Shown: in pieces, positions 1-7,687 of the stretch
How the letters are laid out: each line of letters opens with the position of its first letter
Position numbering within the stretch: the stretch's first letter is position 1
Source of the DNA: JAFHCF01 sp048497495
GTDB lineage: Bacteria > Pseudomonadota > Alphaproteobacteria > Rhizobiales > Ancalomicrobiaceae
NCBI GenBank assembly: GCA_048497495.1
Contig: JAFHCF010000050.1
Coordinates: 1-13,466, forward strand
Direction: 5' to 3'
DNA length: 13,466 bases
Made by a program: the position numbers and the translations under genes
The notes under the pieces: generated by a model
Seen by the model: only the letters and a program-made list of their open reading frames with translations
Database searches by the model: none
Told to the model about the DNA's origin: nothing

Positions 1-2
1 AG

Positions 3-1127
3 CGTCGCCGCCTCGCCCGCGAGGTCGGCGCCGCCTCGATGGTCCTGGTGAAGAACGACGGCGATCTCCTGCCGCTCGCGCTCACCGGTGGGCCGATCGC
101 CCTGATCGGACCGGCGGCGGTGACGCCGAGCGAAGCGCTCGGCCCGTGGTTCGCCCTCGGCGACATGAACCCGATCGTCGGCCTCGCCGAGGGGGTCGCC
201 GCCGCTTTCCCGGGGCGCGAGATCCTGGTCGAGAAGGGCTGCGACTTCGCCCTCTCGGGCAAGGCGATCGCGACCGACGACGCCGACATCGCGCGCGCCG
301 TCGAGGTGGCGAAGGCCGCCGAGGTGGTGCTCCTCGCCATCGGCGAACCGGCGATGCTGACCGGCGAGGCGGCGAGCCGCATGCACCCGGGCCTCACCGG
401 CCGGCAGGGCGAGCTCGCCCGCGCGCTGATCGCCACCGGCAAGCCGGTGGTGCTGTTGCTCTCCTGCGGCCGTCCGCTGACGGAGGCCTGGTTGTTCGAG
501 GCGGTCGGCGCGGCGCTGGTCATCTGGTATCCGGGCTCGGAGGCGGGACACGCGCTCGGCGATGTGCTCTGCGGTGTTCGCGCGCCTTGCGGTCGCCTGC
601 CGGTCTCCTGGCCGCGCGACGTCGGCCAGATCCCGGTCTTCTACGGCGAACGGCCGAGCGGGCGGCCCTTCGTCGAGGGCAAGCAGTTCACCACCCGCTG
701 GGTCGACGGCCCCAACACCCCGCTCTTCGCCTTCGGCCACGGCCTCGGCTACACCCGTTTCGAGGTCTCCGAACCCCGGGCGAATCCGAGTTTCGGCCCC
801 GGTGAGAGCCTCGCCGTCGAGGTCGACGTCGCCGTTGTCGGCCCGCGCCCCGGGACCACCACGGTCTTCCTGTTCCTGCGCGACCGCGTCGCCTCGACCA
901 CCCGTCCGCTGATGGAACTGCGCCGCTTCGAGACGGTGGAACTGGCGAAGGGCGAGCGCCGGACGCTGCGCTTCGCGCTCGCGCCGGAGGACTTCGCCTG
1001 TCTCGGTCCCGACATGGTGGCGCGCGCCGAGCCCGGCGTCTTCGACCTCCTCGTCGGCGAGAGCGCCGAACGGTCGCGGCTGAAGACCTGCGCCGTGACG
1101 CTTCTCGGCCATCCGCCGGTGGCGTGA
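3..1127 (+). CDS. bglX: Beta-glucosidase-like glycoside hydrolase family 3, C-terminal part (5' end outside window)
   Basis: Hydrolyses terminal beta-linked glucose or related sugars from oligosaccharides. Only the C-terminal half of a family 3 enzyme is present. The frame is open to the window edge, and the residues before the first ATG (position 39) already read like the family (LAREVGAASMVLVKNDG), so that ATG is internal and the gene starts upstream. Numbering from that Met, the alpha/beta sandwich domain spans about 1-240, with KGCDF (66-70), GEAASR (E110 is the likely acid/base residue), CGRPL (143-147), the YPGSEAG turn (164-170) and FGHGLGYT (232-239). A fibronectin III-like domain follows (about 255-345). 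The N-terminal TIM barrel with the nucleophilic Asp is not in the window. The gene converges on the efflux gene with 29 bases between stop codons. Family is firm; the symbol and substrate are less so, since xylosidases and glucosidases share this fold. Confidence 0.9.
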   Translation, partial: RRRLAREVGAASMVLVKNDGDLLPLALTGGPIALIGPAAVTPSEALGPWFALGDMNPIVGLAEGVAAAFPGREILVEKGCDFALSGKAIATDDADIARAVEVAKAAEVVLLAIGEPAMLTGEAASRMHPGLTGRQGELARALIATGKPVVLLLSCGRPLTEAWLFEAVGAALVIWYPGSEAGHALGDVLCGVRAPCGRLPVSWPRDVGQIPVFYGERPSGRPFVEGKQFTTRWVDGPNTPLFAFGHGLGYTRFEVSEPRANPSFGPGESLAVEVDVAVVGPRPGTTTVFLFLRDRVASTTRPLMELRRFETVELAKGERRTLRFALAPEDFACLGPDMVARAEPGVFDLLVGESAERSRLKTCAVTLLGHPPVA

Positions 1128-1156
1128 TCGCGGCGCGAGCGCTCGGTACGGACCGA

Positions 1157-2371
1157 TCAGGGCGCGGCGGGCCTCGGCGCCGGCACGAAGACGGCGCAGG
1201 CGAAGAGCACCGCGCCGAGGCTCATCACCAGCGGCGTCGCCAGTCCGCCGCCGAAATGGGCCGCGACCAGCGACAGGGCGATGCCGCCGACCTGCTGGAA
1301 GAGACCGAGCCAGGCCGAGGCCTGTCCCGCCATCTCGGGGAAGGGCCGCATGGTGATGGCGATCGCCATCGGCTGTCCGAGGCCCCAGCCGAGATAGAAG
1401 GGGAAGACCGCCGCCAGGATCACCGCCCAGTGCTGGAAGCCGAGCCACAGCACCAGCGCCGGGGCGGAGGTGCCGAGGATCAGCAGGACCGCCGCGGTGC
1501 GCAGGATGTGGCGCGGCAGCAGGCGCTGCGCCAGCCGCATGGCGACGAGGCTGCCCGAGACGAAGCCGGCCGACCCGATGGTGTAGATCGCCGAGGCCTC
1601 GAGCTTGGTCATGCCCAGGGTGCCGATCAACAGGAAGCCCGACGTGGTGAGCCAGGTGAGCAGGATGCCGTAGCCGGCGGAGAGCGCCGCCGTGCCGATC
1701 AGGAAGACCCGGTTGCGGACGAGATGGCCGAGCGCCTTCAGGATCGGGATCTCGTCGGCGCCGTGGAGGTTCGTCGGCCGGGTCTCCGGCAGCCGGCGCC
1801 ACAACACGGCGGCGAGCAGCGCGCCATAGGCGACGAGCACCAGGATCGCCGCGCGCCAGCCGCCGAAATGGGCCGCGAACGTGCCCATCAGGGGCGCGGT
1901 GAGCGGCGCGATGCCGACCAGCGCCCCCATCTTCGACAAGGCGCGTCCGGCGCCCTCCGAGGCGACGGTGTCGCGCACCAGGGTGCGCGACAGGATCGGC
2001 CCGGTCGCGGCGGCGGCGCCCTGGATGAAACGCCCGAGGATCAGGAGATCGAGGCTCGGCGCGGCGGCGGCGAGGATCGAGGCGAGGGTGAAGACCGTGA
2101 TGCCGATCAGCGCCGTCGGCCGTCGCCCGAACCGGTCGGCGAAACGGCCGATGAAGAGATGGGCGATGCCGAATCCCAGGGTGAAGGAGAGCATCGTCCG
2201 CTGCACCCCGGCGATGTCGACGCCGAAGTCGCGGCCGAGATCGACCATGGTGGTCAGGTAGATGTCGGTCGACAGCGGCAGCACCGCGAAGAGCGCCGCG
2301 GCGAGCCCGACGATCGGGGTGCCGCCCGCCGGCGAGGCGGAACGGTGCGGCGTCGGCAGGGGTGAGGTCAT
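1157..2371 (-). CDS. Bcr/CflA-family multidrug efflux MFS transporter
   Basis: Inner-membrane proton-driven exporter of the drug-resistance branch of the major facilitator superfamily; relatives export bicyclomycin, chloramphenicol or sulfonamides. The 404-residue product has about twelve hydrophobic segments. In TM1 LSTDIYL (33-39) carries the Asp typical of Bcr proteins. The loop between TM2 and TM3 has motif A, GRFADRFGRRP (75-85). TM4 begins at GRFIQGAAAATG (113-124), and a Gly/Pro-rich segment lies at 147-165. The frame stays open upstream to 2536, but those 55 extra residues are Pro/Arg-rich and unlike any transporter N-terminus, so I start at MTSPLPTPHR. This start has only a weak ribosome site (GAG about 9 bases upstream). 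Length matches the family (about 400). The family is clear; the substrate cannot be told from sequence. It could share a transcript with the family 13 gene 193 bases upstream. Confidence 0.88.
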   Translation of the reverse strand: MTSPLPTPHRSASPAGGTPIVGLAAALFAVLPLSTDIYLTTMVDLGRDFGVDIAGVQRTMLSFTLGFGIAHLFIGRFADRFGRRPTALIGITVFTLASILAAAAPSLDLLILGRFIQGAAAATGPILSRTLVRDTVASEGAGRALSKMGALVGIAPLTAPLMGTFAAHFGGWRAAILVLVAYGALLAAVLWRRLPETRPTNLHGADEIPILKALGHLVRNRVFLIGTAALSAGYGILLTWLTTSGFLLIGTLGMTKLEASAIYTIGSAGFVSGSLVAMRLAQRLLPRHILRTAAVLLILGTSAPALVLWLGFQHWAVILAAVFPFYLGWGLGQPMAIAITMRPFPEMAGQASAWLGLFQQVGGIALSLVAAHFGGGLATPLVMSLGAVLFACAVFVPAPRPAAP

Positions 2372-2429
2372 CGTCGGTCTCGGGGGCGAAGGAGCGAGGG
2401 CGGAACGCCCCCGGGCGCCCGGTCCCGCC

Positions 2430-2450
2430 GCGTGGCGCGTGGCGCGTGGC
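2430..2450. repeat. Three tandem copies of a 7-base unit
   Basis: The heptamer GCGTGGC occurs three times head to tail between the family 13 gene and the efflux gene. It lies upstream of the chosen efflux start, in the frame-open but probably untranslated stretch. Seen directly; no function is claimed. Confidence 0.6.
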
Positions 2451-2564
2451 GACGGGACGACGCAGCTTACCGCGCCGCGCCCCGGCGGCGAAACCATCTT
2501 CGCGCATGGCCGGGATCGGAAGACCGCCCCGCTCATTCGGAATGCCTATAGGAACGCGACGGCC

Positions 2565-4178
2565 TCACGGCGAGATCGCGATCACCACCCCCTCGTCCGG
2601 CCCGAGGGTCACCGTCGCGCCCACGGTCTCGCCATCGCGGTCGAGACCGGTGGTGAGGACCACCTGGCCGCCCGCCGCCTCCGGCAGGGCCACGTCGCGG
2701 ACTTCGGGCGAGAAGTTGAGGGCGACGACGAAGCACGCCTCGCCGTCGCAGCGCGTGTAGGCGAGAACCTCGTTCGTCCCGGTCAGCACCGCCACGTCGC
2801 CGATCGCCAGGGCGGGATGGGCCCGCCTCAGCGCGATCAGGCGGCGATGCAGCGTCAGCATCGAATGCGGATCGGCGCTCTGCGTCGCGACGTTGCGGGC
2901 CTCGTGGCCGGGCACCAGCGGCAGCCACGGCTCGGCGGTGGAGAAGCCGGCTCCCGGCGAGGCGTCCCATTGCATCGGCGTGCGGGCGATGTCGCGGTTG
3001 TGGCCGGGCAGCCCCGGCTCGTTCTTTTCCTGCGGGTCGCGCACCCGGTCGGGCGGGATGACGCCGTTCTCGAGCCCGATCTCGTCGCCCTGGAAGAGGG
3101 TCGGCGTGCCGCGCGCGGTGAGAAGGAACATCGCCGCCACCCGCGCTTGGGCAGCGCCGAGGCGCGAGGCGACGCGTCCGTTGTCGTGGTTGCCGAGCAC
3201 CCAATTGGGCCAGGCGCCCTTCGGCAGGCACGCTTCGTAGGTCTCGATCGACCGGGCGACGACGTCGGCCTCCCACGGATCCATGATCAGATGGAAGTTG
3301 AACGGCAGATGCACCCCGTCGAGAGCCTCGCCGTAATAGGCGCAGAGCCGGTCGAAATCGAGATAGAGCTCGCCGATCAGCACCTTGTCCGGGAATTCGT
3401 CGGCCACCCGGCGGAAGCCCTCGACCAGAGCGAGGACACCGGGCTGGTCGCAGGTGCGGATCTGCAGCAATTCGCGCACCGCCGGCTCACCGGGCCTGAA
3501 GTCCGGGTTCGGCGGGTTGTCGCGCCACAGCGGATCCTTGAGCAGGTGCCAGACGACGTCGATGCGGAACCCGTCGACGCCGCGTCGCAGCCAGAAGCGC
3601 AACACCTCGTGCATCGCCGCGACGACCTTCGGGTTGCGCCAGTCGAGGTCCGGCTGGCCGGCGAGGAAGGCATGGTAGTAGTACTGGCCGCGCTCCTCGC
3701 ACCAGGTCCAGCCGCCGCCGCCGAACATCGAGCGCCAATTGTTGGGCACGCCGCCGCCCGGCGCCGGATCGCGCCACAAGTACCAGTCGGCGCGGGGATT
3801 GTCCCGGCTCGCGCGGCTCTCCAGGAACCACGGATGCTGGTCCGAGGTGTGATTGGGGACGAAGTCGAGGATGATCCTCATGCCTCGGGCATGGAGGTCG
3901 GCGATCAACGCGTCGAGGTCGGCGAGGGTGCCGAAGATCGGATCGACGTCGCAGTGGTCGGCAACGTCGTAGCCGAAGTCCTTCATCGGCGAGCGGTAGA
4001 CCGGCGACAGCCAGATCGCGTCGACGCCGAGGCTCTCGAGATGGTCGAGACGGGCGCGAATCCCGGGGATGTCGCCGATGCCGTCGCCGTTGGTGTCCTG
4101 CAGTGACCAGGGGTAGATCTGATAGACGATGCCGCGCTTCCACCACGGTTCGGCCAGAGTGGCGGGATGGGTCTTCAT
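2565..4178 (-). CDS. Alpha-glucosidase, glycoside hydrolase family 13
   Basis: Retaining alpha-glucosidase that releases glucose from alpha-linked oligosaccharides; no signal peptide is seen, so it is probably cytoplasmic. The 537-residue length fits the oligo-1,6-glucosidase/alpha-glucosidase group. A metal-binding loop DTNGDGIGD lies at 28-36. Region I is DFVPNH (105-110). Region II is GFRIDVVW, with nucleophile D207. Region III is LIGEL, with acid/base E270. Region IV is LGNHD, with transition-state stabiliser D332. QPDLDWRNP (175-183) is also typical. The Val directly after the nucleophile (V208) is the residue type linked in yeast isomaltase and Bacillus oligo-1,6-glucosidase with alpha-1,6 activity, so isomaltose-type substrates are possible. 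The start has a strong AGGAG seven bases upstream. No sugar ABC transporter or regulator is adjacent. Trehalose- or sucrose-acting or transglucosylating relatives cannot be excluded. Confidence 0.92.
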   Translation of the reverse strand: MKTHPATLAEPWWKRGIVYQIYPWSLQDTNGDGIGDIPGIRARLDHLESLGVDAIWLSPVYRSPMKDFGYDVADHCDVDPIFGTLADLDALIADLHARGMRIILDFVPNHTSDQHPWFLESRASRDNPRADWYLWRDPAPGGGVPNNWRSMFGGGGWTWCEERGQYYYHAFLAGQPDLDWRNPKVVAAMHEVLRFWLRRGVDGFRIDVVWHLLKDPLWRDNPPNPDFRPGEPAVRELLQIRTCDQPGVLALVEGFRRVADEFPDKVLIGELYLDFDRLCAYYGEALDGVHLPFNFHLIMDPWEADVVARSIETYEACLPKGAWPNWVLGNHDNGRVASRLGAAQARVAAMFLLTARGTPTLFQGDEIGLENGVIPPDRVRDPQEKNEPGLPGHNRDIARTPMQWDASPGAGFSTAEPWLPLVPGHEARNVATQSADPHSMLTLHRRLIALRRAHPALAIGDVAVLTGTNEVLAYTRCDGEACFVVALNFSPEVRDVALPEAAGGQVVLTTGLDRDGETVGATVTLGPDEGVVIAISP

Positions 4179-4185
4179 CGCAACG

Positions 4186-4190
4186 CTCCT
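4186..4190 (-). promoter_or_regulatory. Ribosome binding site of the family 13 alpha-glucosidase
   Basis: AGGAG on the minus strand, seven bases before the ATG that ends at 4178. This is one of the clearest Shine-Dalgarno matches in the window, and it fixes the start of the alpha-glucosidase. Confidence 0.8.
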
Positions 4191-4222
4191 GATGCGGCGT
4201 CGAAGGCGCCGGTCGCGGGCGA

Positions 4223-4239
4223 GGCGCCGGTCCGGCGCC
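4223..4239 (-). other. GC-rich perfect hairpin between the membrane-protein gene and the alpha-glucosidase gene
   Basis: A seven-base arm GGCGCCG pairs with CGGCGCC across a three-base loop. A second copy of GGCGCCGG at 4205-4212 could compete for the same arm. The hairpin lies 62 bases after the stop of the upstream gene and 45 bases before the alpha-glucosidase start, both on the minus strand. No T run follows, so a classical intrinsic terminator is not supported. Such stems also arise by chance at this GC content. Confidence 0.35.
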
Positions 4240-4300
4240 GATCATAGACCCACGGGCGTCGGCGTCGACGGGGTTTGTCCCTACGAGCCCGATCGCGCGC

Positions 4301-5608
4301 TCATTTCGCGCCGGGAAGTCGGATCAGGAGATTGCCGCGCCGCCCGGACTCGAAGCCGAAGGCGAATTCGTAGAGCGGACGGGTGTCGAAGGTGCCGTCG
4401 TGATCGCCGGGTTCGGGCTTGAAGCCATAGAGAATACGGTCGAGGCCGACCCGCACCGCCACGCCGTCGACCTCGCGCCGACGCCCGGACGCCGGATCGA
4501 CCCGCTTGAACATCGGCGTCTCCAAGAGCGGATCGCTCGACCGATCGAGGGCGACGATCGCCATGCGGTCGAACCCGCTGATCGGATCGGTGTTGGACTC
4601 GAGCGCGAGATCGAGGCCGAAGGGCGCCTCGGGGGCGACGAGATGCCCCCGCCAGGCGGCGTCGGCGCCCGTGCCCGCGCCGACCCAGGTGATCCGCCCG
4701 GAATATTCCTTCTTGTCGTCGCCCTTCGCGTCTTCGACGCGGAGGTGGGCGGACGTGGCGTTCGCCTCGGCGAGCGGGGCGAGACGACGCGCGACGAGGT
4801 CGGCCCAGCGGCCGTCGGCGGAAAGGTCGTCGGGGGAGGGCTTGTCGACGACCACGACGGCCTTGGGCAGGGATCCGCTGGTCGCCAGCCGATAGAGGAC
4901 GGTGCCGACGCCGGTCTCGTAGGCGAGGACGAGCGCCAACACCGTGACCCCGAGAATGAGCGTGCCGCGCCGATTGCGCCGCCGCCGCTCGCCGTCGTCC
5001 TCGAACGCCTGATCGTCCTCTTCCGAAACGCGATCCTCCTCCTCCTCCGCCTCCTCGGAGGTGGCGAAGAGATCGTCGGCCGGCGGCAGGTGACGCGCCT
5101 CGGCGCGTCCGGCCTCGAGTTCATCCCGGTCTTCCTCACCCCGGTCTTCGAGGCGCGCGTCGAGCGGCTCGGCGGCCGGTTCCCGGGGCTCGGGTGGTTC
5201 CGCGGTGGCCGGCTCCGGTGGTGGAGGTGAGGGTGCCGCGCCGGGCGGAGGGGCGGCGACCGACGACGCGGGCTCGCTTCGCCGCGCCGGTGGCGGCGCG
5301 ACCGGTTCGTCGGGCGGCAGCGCGGCGAGAGGTTCGGGCGCGGCCCGGGGCGAAGGAGGCGTTCCGGCCCCGCCGGTCGCCCCCGGCGGGGCGGCGGAGG
5401 TGAACTGGTGCTCGATCTCCGCGATCGCCGCCTCGAGTTGACCCCGCTGGTGATGCCGCCCGTCCGCGTCGATGCTCGGGGTCTGTTCGAAGAACCGCTC
5501 CAGGGTGCGCCGCGACATGTCGTAGACGCTCTGCCGGCTGGTCGGATCCTCATGGTCGCGCGCCTCGAGGGCTCGGACCAGAATCCTCAGGAAATTGTTG
5601 ACCGACAT
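4301..5608 (-). CDS. Single-pass membrane protein with disordered Pro/Glu-rich linker, function unknown
   Basis: Function not recognised. The 435-residue product falls into four parts. Residues 1-70 form a small helical N-terminal module (RQSVYDMSRRTLERFF, 25-40). Residues 71-206 are low complexity, first Pro/Ala-rich and then strongly acidic (EEAEEEED, 185-192). An arginine cluster (208-214) is followed by one membrane helix (about 215-232). Residues 240-435 form a predicted folded C-terminal domain. By the positive-inside rule the N-terminus is cytoplasmic and the C-terminal domain periplasmic. The C-terminal segments SNTDP and ESGRRGNLLI recall a family common in Hyphomicrobiales that is often labelled 'CheA-like' in databases, but no kinase motif is visible here. 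That resemblance is from memory. The start has no strong ribosome site, though it gives a plausible N-terminus. The gene is divergent from rfbC, and its stop lies 122 bases before the alpha-glucosidase start. Confidence 0.72.
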   Translation of the reverse strand: MSVNNFLRILVRALEARDHEDPTSRQSVYDMSRRTLERFFEQTPSIDADGRHHQRGQLEAAIAEIEHQFTSAAPPGATGGAGTPPSPRAAPEPLAALPPDEPVAPPPARRSEPASSVAAPPPGAAPSPPPPEPATAEPPEPREPAAEPLDARLEDRGEEDRDELEAGRAEARHLPPADDLFATSEEAEEEEDRVSEEDDQAFEDDGERRRRNRRGTLILGVTVLALVLAYETGVGTVLYRLATSGSLPKAVVVVDKPSPDDLSADGRWADLVARRLAPLAEANATSAHLRVEDAKGDDKKEYSGRITWVGAGTGADAAWRGHLVAPEAPFGLDLALESNTDPISGFDRMAIVALDRSSDPLLETPMFKRVDPASGRRREVDGVAVRVGLDRILYGFKPEPGDHDGTFDTRPLYEFAFGFESGRRGNLLIRLPGAK

Positions 5609-5845
5609 CGAGCGTGTCTATCCGGACTGCGATGCCCGCGGTTCGGGCAGGGTTTCGACGGGCGTGCCGACGGGCCGGTCGGAACCGGTCGCCGCTCCGC
5701 GACGCGACGAAGATCACAGAGATGCGCGCCGCGCACAAGAACACGGGCGCGACCTCGCCGGCCGAAGTGCGTCCCACCCTCCGTCGTAGGCTGCGACTTT
5801 CGCCCATTCCGCCGCGAAACCGGCCGTCTCGGCGGCATTCGCCCG

Positions 5846-5874
5846 TTGTAACGCCCCACGATCCACACTAAGAA
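5846..5874 (+). promoter_or_regulatory. Candidate sigma-70-type promoter for the rfb operon
   Basis: TTGTAA (4 of 6 matches to TTGACA), a 17-base spacer, then TAAGAA (3 of 6 matches to TATAAT), pointing towards rfbC. It sits in the most AT-rich patch of the gap and would give a leader of roughly 165 bases. The match is weak and rests on position and spacing only. Confidence 0.28.
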
Positions 5875-6036
5875 GAGGTCCGCCGATCGCCCGTCGTGCC
5901 GGTCGGATTTCGCGACGCTCGCCGACCTCGGTCCGGCGAAACGCTCGGATGTCGGCGGCATCGGTCCCGAACCGAAACGCCGAACGATCAGAAGCGTCCC
6001 GAGTGCCGCGTCCGGCGCTCGCGGGATGCGCAGGCC

Positions 6037-6044
6037 AAGGTGAG
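6037..6044 (+). promoter_or_regulatory. Ribosome binding site that places the rfbC start at GTG 6048
   Basis: AAGGTGAG ends three bases before a GTG, and its AGG core lies seven bases upstream. The family alignment begins a few residues after this GTG. The upstream ATG at 5949 in the same frame would add 33 Arg/Ser/Ala-rich residues with no counterpart in RfbC proteins. Confidence 0.7.
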
Positions 6045-6047
6045 AAC

Positions 6048-6629
6048 GTGACCCTTTCCGTCGAAAGTCTGGCGATTCCCGCCGTCAAGATCATCACTCC
6101 GAAGAAGCATGGCGACGATCGCGGTTTCTTCTCGGAGACCTACAGCCGCAAGGCTCTGGCCGATGCCGGTATCGACATCGACTTCGTCCAGGACAACCAT
6201 GCCTTCTCGGCGGCGAAGGGGACGGTGCGCGGCCTACATTTCCAGACCCCGCCGGCGGCCCAGGACAAGCTGGTGCGGGTGGTGCGCGGCGCCATCCTCG
6301 ACGTCGCCGTCGACCTGCGCGTCGGCTCGCCCACCTTCGGACGCCACGTCGCGGCGGTGATCTCGGCGCAAGCCTGGAACCAGATCCTGGTGCCGGTCGG
6401 CTTCGCCCACGGCCTGGTGACGCTCGAGCCGAACACCGAGGTGATCTACAAGGTCTCGGGCTATTATTCGCCGGAGAACGACAAGGGCCTGCGCTGGGAC
6501 GATCCCGCCCTCGGCATCGACTGGCCGCTCGACGGCGCCGAGCCGCAGCTCTCGGCCAAGGATCGGGTCCAGCCGCTCCTCGCCGAGCTTCCCGCCTATT
6601 TTCAATATGACGCGGGAGCGGCTCGATGA
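6048..6629 (+). CDS. rfbC: dTDP-4-dehydrorhamnose 3,5-epimerase
   Basis: Third step of dTDP-L-rhamnose synthesis: epimerises C3 and C5 of dTDP-4-keto-6-deoxyglucose to the L-lyxo form. Cytoplasmic cupin-fold dimer by family. From the GTG start the product is 193 residues, close to the usual 180-190. Family marks: HGDDRGFFSETY (21-32), FVQDNH (46-51), VRGLHFQ (60-66, with catalytic His64), VGFAHGL (117-123), the tyrosine-bearing stretch VIYKVSGYYSPE (132-143), and GLRWDDPALGIDWP (147-160). The stop overlaps the rfbB start by four bases (ATGA), which indicates translational coupling. It is the first gene of the rfbC-B-D-A set and the natural place for the operon promoter. Identification is firm; an ATG start at 5949 is possible but less likely. 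Confidence 0.95.
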   Translation: MTLSVESLAIPAVKIITPKKHGDDRGFFSETYSRKALADAGIDIDFVQDNHAFSAAKGTVRGLHFQTPPAAQDKLVRVVRGAILDVAVDLRVGSPTFGRHVAAVISAQAWNQILVPVGFAHGLVTLEPNTEVIYKVSGYYSPENDKGLRWDDPALGIDWPLDGAEPQLSAKDRVQPLLAELPAYFQYDAGAAR

Positions 6630-7687
6630 AGGTCGTCGTCACCGGCGCCGCCGGTTTCATCGGGTCGGCCGTCGCCCGTCTGCTCGTCGGTGAACTCGGC
6701 GTCGAGGTCGTCGTCGTCGATGCTCTGACCTATGCCGGCAACCTCGCCTCGCTGGCGCCGATCGCCGATCGTCCGGGCTACCGCTTCGTCCGCGCCGACA
6801 TCCGCGATCGCGCCGCGATGGATCGGGTCTTCGCCGAAACGCAGCCCGACGCGGTGATGCATCTGGCGGCGGAGAGCCACGTCGATCGCTCGATCGACGG
6901 CCCGGCCGCCTTCATCGAGACCAACATGGTCGGCACCTACACGCTGCTCGAGGCGACCCGCGCCTATTGGGCGAGCCTACCGGCGGCGAGGAAGGCGGCA
7001 TTCCGCTTCCATCACGTCTCCACCGACGAGGTCTATGGCGCGCTCGGCCCCGAGGGCCTCTTCACCGAGACCACGCCCTATCAGCCGAACTCGCCCTATT
7101 CGGCCTCCAAGGCGGCGTCCGACCATCTGGTGCGGGCTTGGCACCACACCTACGGCCTGCCGGTGGTGACCACCAACTGTTCCAACAACTACGGCCCCTA
7201 TCACTTCCCCGAGAAGCTGATTCCGCTGGTGATCCTCAACTGCCTCGACGGCAAGCCGCTGCCGGTCTACGGCACCGGCGAGAACGTCCGCGACTGGCTC
7301 TACGTCGAGGACCACGCCCGCGCCCTGTGGACGGTCCTGACCCGTGGTCGCCTCGGCGAGACCTACAACATCGGCGGCGAGGCCGAGCGCACCAACATCT
7401 CGGTGGTCCACGCCATCTGCGATCTGGTCGACGAGCTGGTGCCGGCCGCGACGGCGCGCCGCGACCTCGTCACCTACGTCACGGATCGCCCCGGCCACGA
7501 CGCCCGCTACGCCATGGACATCTCCAAGATCTCCGCCGAACTCGGCTGGCGTCCACGTGAAACCTTCGAGACCGGCCTCCGGCGCACCGTCGAATGGTAT
7601 CTCGCCAACCGCCCGTGGTGGGAGGCGATCCGCTCCGGCAGCTATCGCGGCGAACGCCTCGGGCTCGCCACGGAGGAGACGGCGTGA
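6626..7687 (+). CDS. rfbB: dTDP-glucose 4,6-dehydratase
   Basis: Second step of dTDP-L-rhamnose synthesis: NAD-dependent oxidation, dehydration and reduction of dTDP-glucose to dTDP-4-keto-6-deoxyglucose in the cytoplasm. The 353-residue product is an extended short-chain dehydrogenase of normal length. The NAD-binding fold begins with GAAGFIG (7-13). Catalytic TDE lies at 133-135 in HHVSTDEVYG. The YxxxK pair is Y158/K162 in YSASK. NCSNNYGPYHFPEKLIP (184-200) and RDWLYVEDHARA (222-233) are hallmarks of the sugar-nucleotide dehydratase branch. The start overlaps rfbC by four bases, and the stop shares one base with the rfbD start (TGATG), so the three genes are read together. The Thr-Asp-Glu triad separates it from UDP-galactose epimerases. 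No missing residue was noticed. Confidence 0.96.
   Translation: MKVVVTGAAGFIGSAVARLLVGELGVEVVVVDALTYAGNLASLAPIADRPGYRFVRADIRDRAAMDRVFAETQPDAVMHLAAESHVDRSIDGPAAFIETNMVGTYTLLEATRAYWASLPAARKAAFRFHHVSTDEVYGALGPEGLFTETTPYQPNSPYSASKAASDHLVRAWHHTYGLPVVTTNCSNNYGPYHFPEKLIPLVILNCLDGKPLPVYGTGENVRDWLYVEDHARALWTVLTRGRLGETYNIGGEAERTNISVVHAICDLVDELVPAATARRDLVTYVTDRPGHDARYAMDISKISAELGWRPRETFETGLRRTVEWYLANRPWWEAIRSGSYRGERLGLATEETA

Larger units (their letters stand above)
5609..6047. other. 439-base intergenic region between divergent genes
   Basis: No convincing gene. Open frames on both strands here have Arg/Pro/Ser-rich translations typical of GC-rich shadow frames, and one of them overlaps the start of the membrane-protein gene. 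The region must hold the promoters of the leftward membrane-protein gene and the rightward rfb operon. The least GC-rich patch is about 5846-5875, where a candidate promoter is listed. Downstream of it the motif CGAAACGC occurs twice (5938-5945 and 5973-5980). These could be operator half-sites, but the matches are short. No riboswitch was recognised. Confidence 0.6.

Noticed and set aside
1144..1155. Small inverted repeat between the convergent family 3 and efflux stop codons
   Set aside because: Only a four-base stem (CGGT/ACCG) with no T run; too weak to call a bidirectional terminator.
1124..2365. A 413-codon plus-strand frame after the family 3 gene
   Set aside because: It is antisense to the efflux transporter, whose MFS motif A and membrane segments are clear. 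The frame reads as Arg/Gln/Asp/Gly-rich repeats of the shadow type.
2372..2536. 55-residue N-terminal extension of the efflux transporter
   Set aside because: Pro/Arg-rich and containing a tandem 7-base repeat; family members begin shortly before the first membrane helix, as with the Met at 2371.
2262..4106. A 614-codon plus-strand frame opposite the alpha-glucosidase and the 5' end of the efflux gene
   Set aside because: The minus strand carries all catalytic regions of family 13. The plus-strand translation is Arg/Glu/Val/His-rich shadow sequence crossing two genes and their gap.
5587..5961. 124-codon minus-strand frame in the gap before rfbC
   Set aside because: Arg/Pro/Ser-rich translation, no ribosome site noticed, and it overlaps the start of the membrane-protein gene on the same strand in another phase.
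5949..6047. 33-residue N-terminal extension of RfbC from ATG 5949
   Set aside because: RfbC proteins have no such extension, the residues are low complexity, and a good ribosome site precedes GTG 6048.
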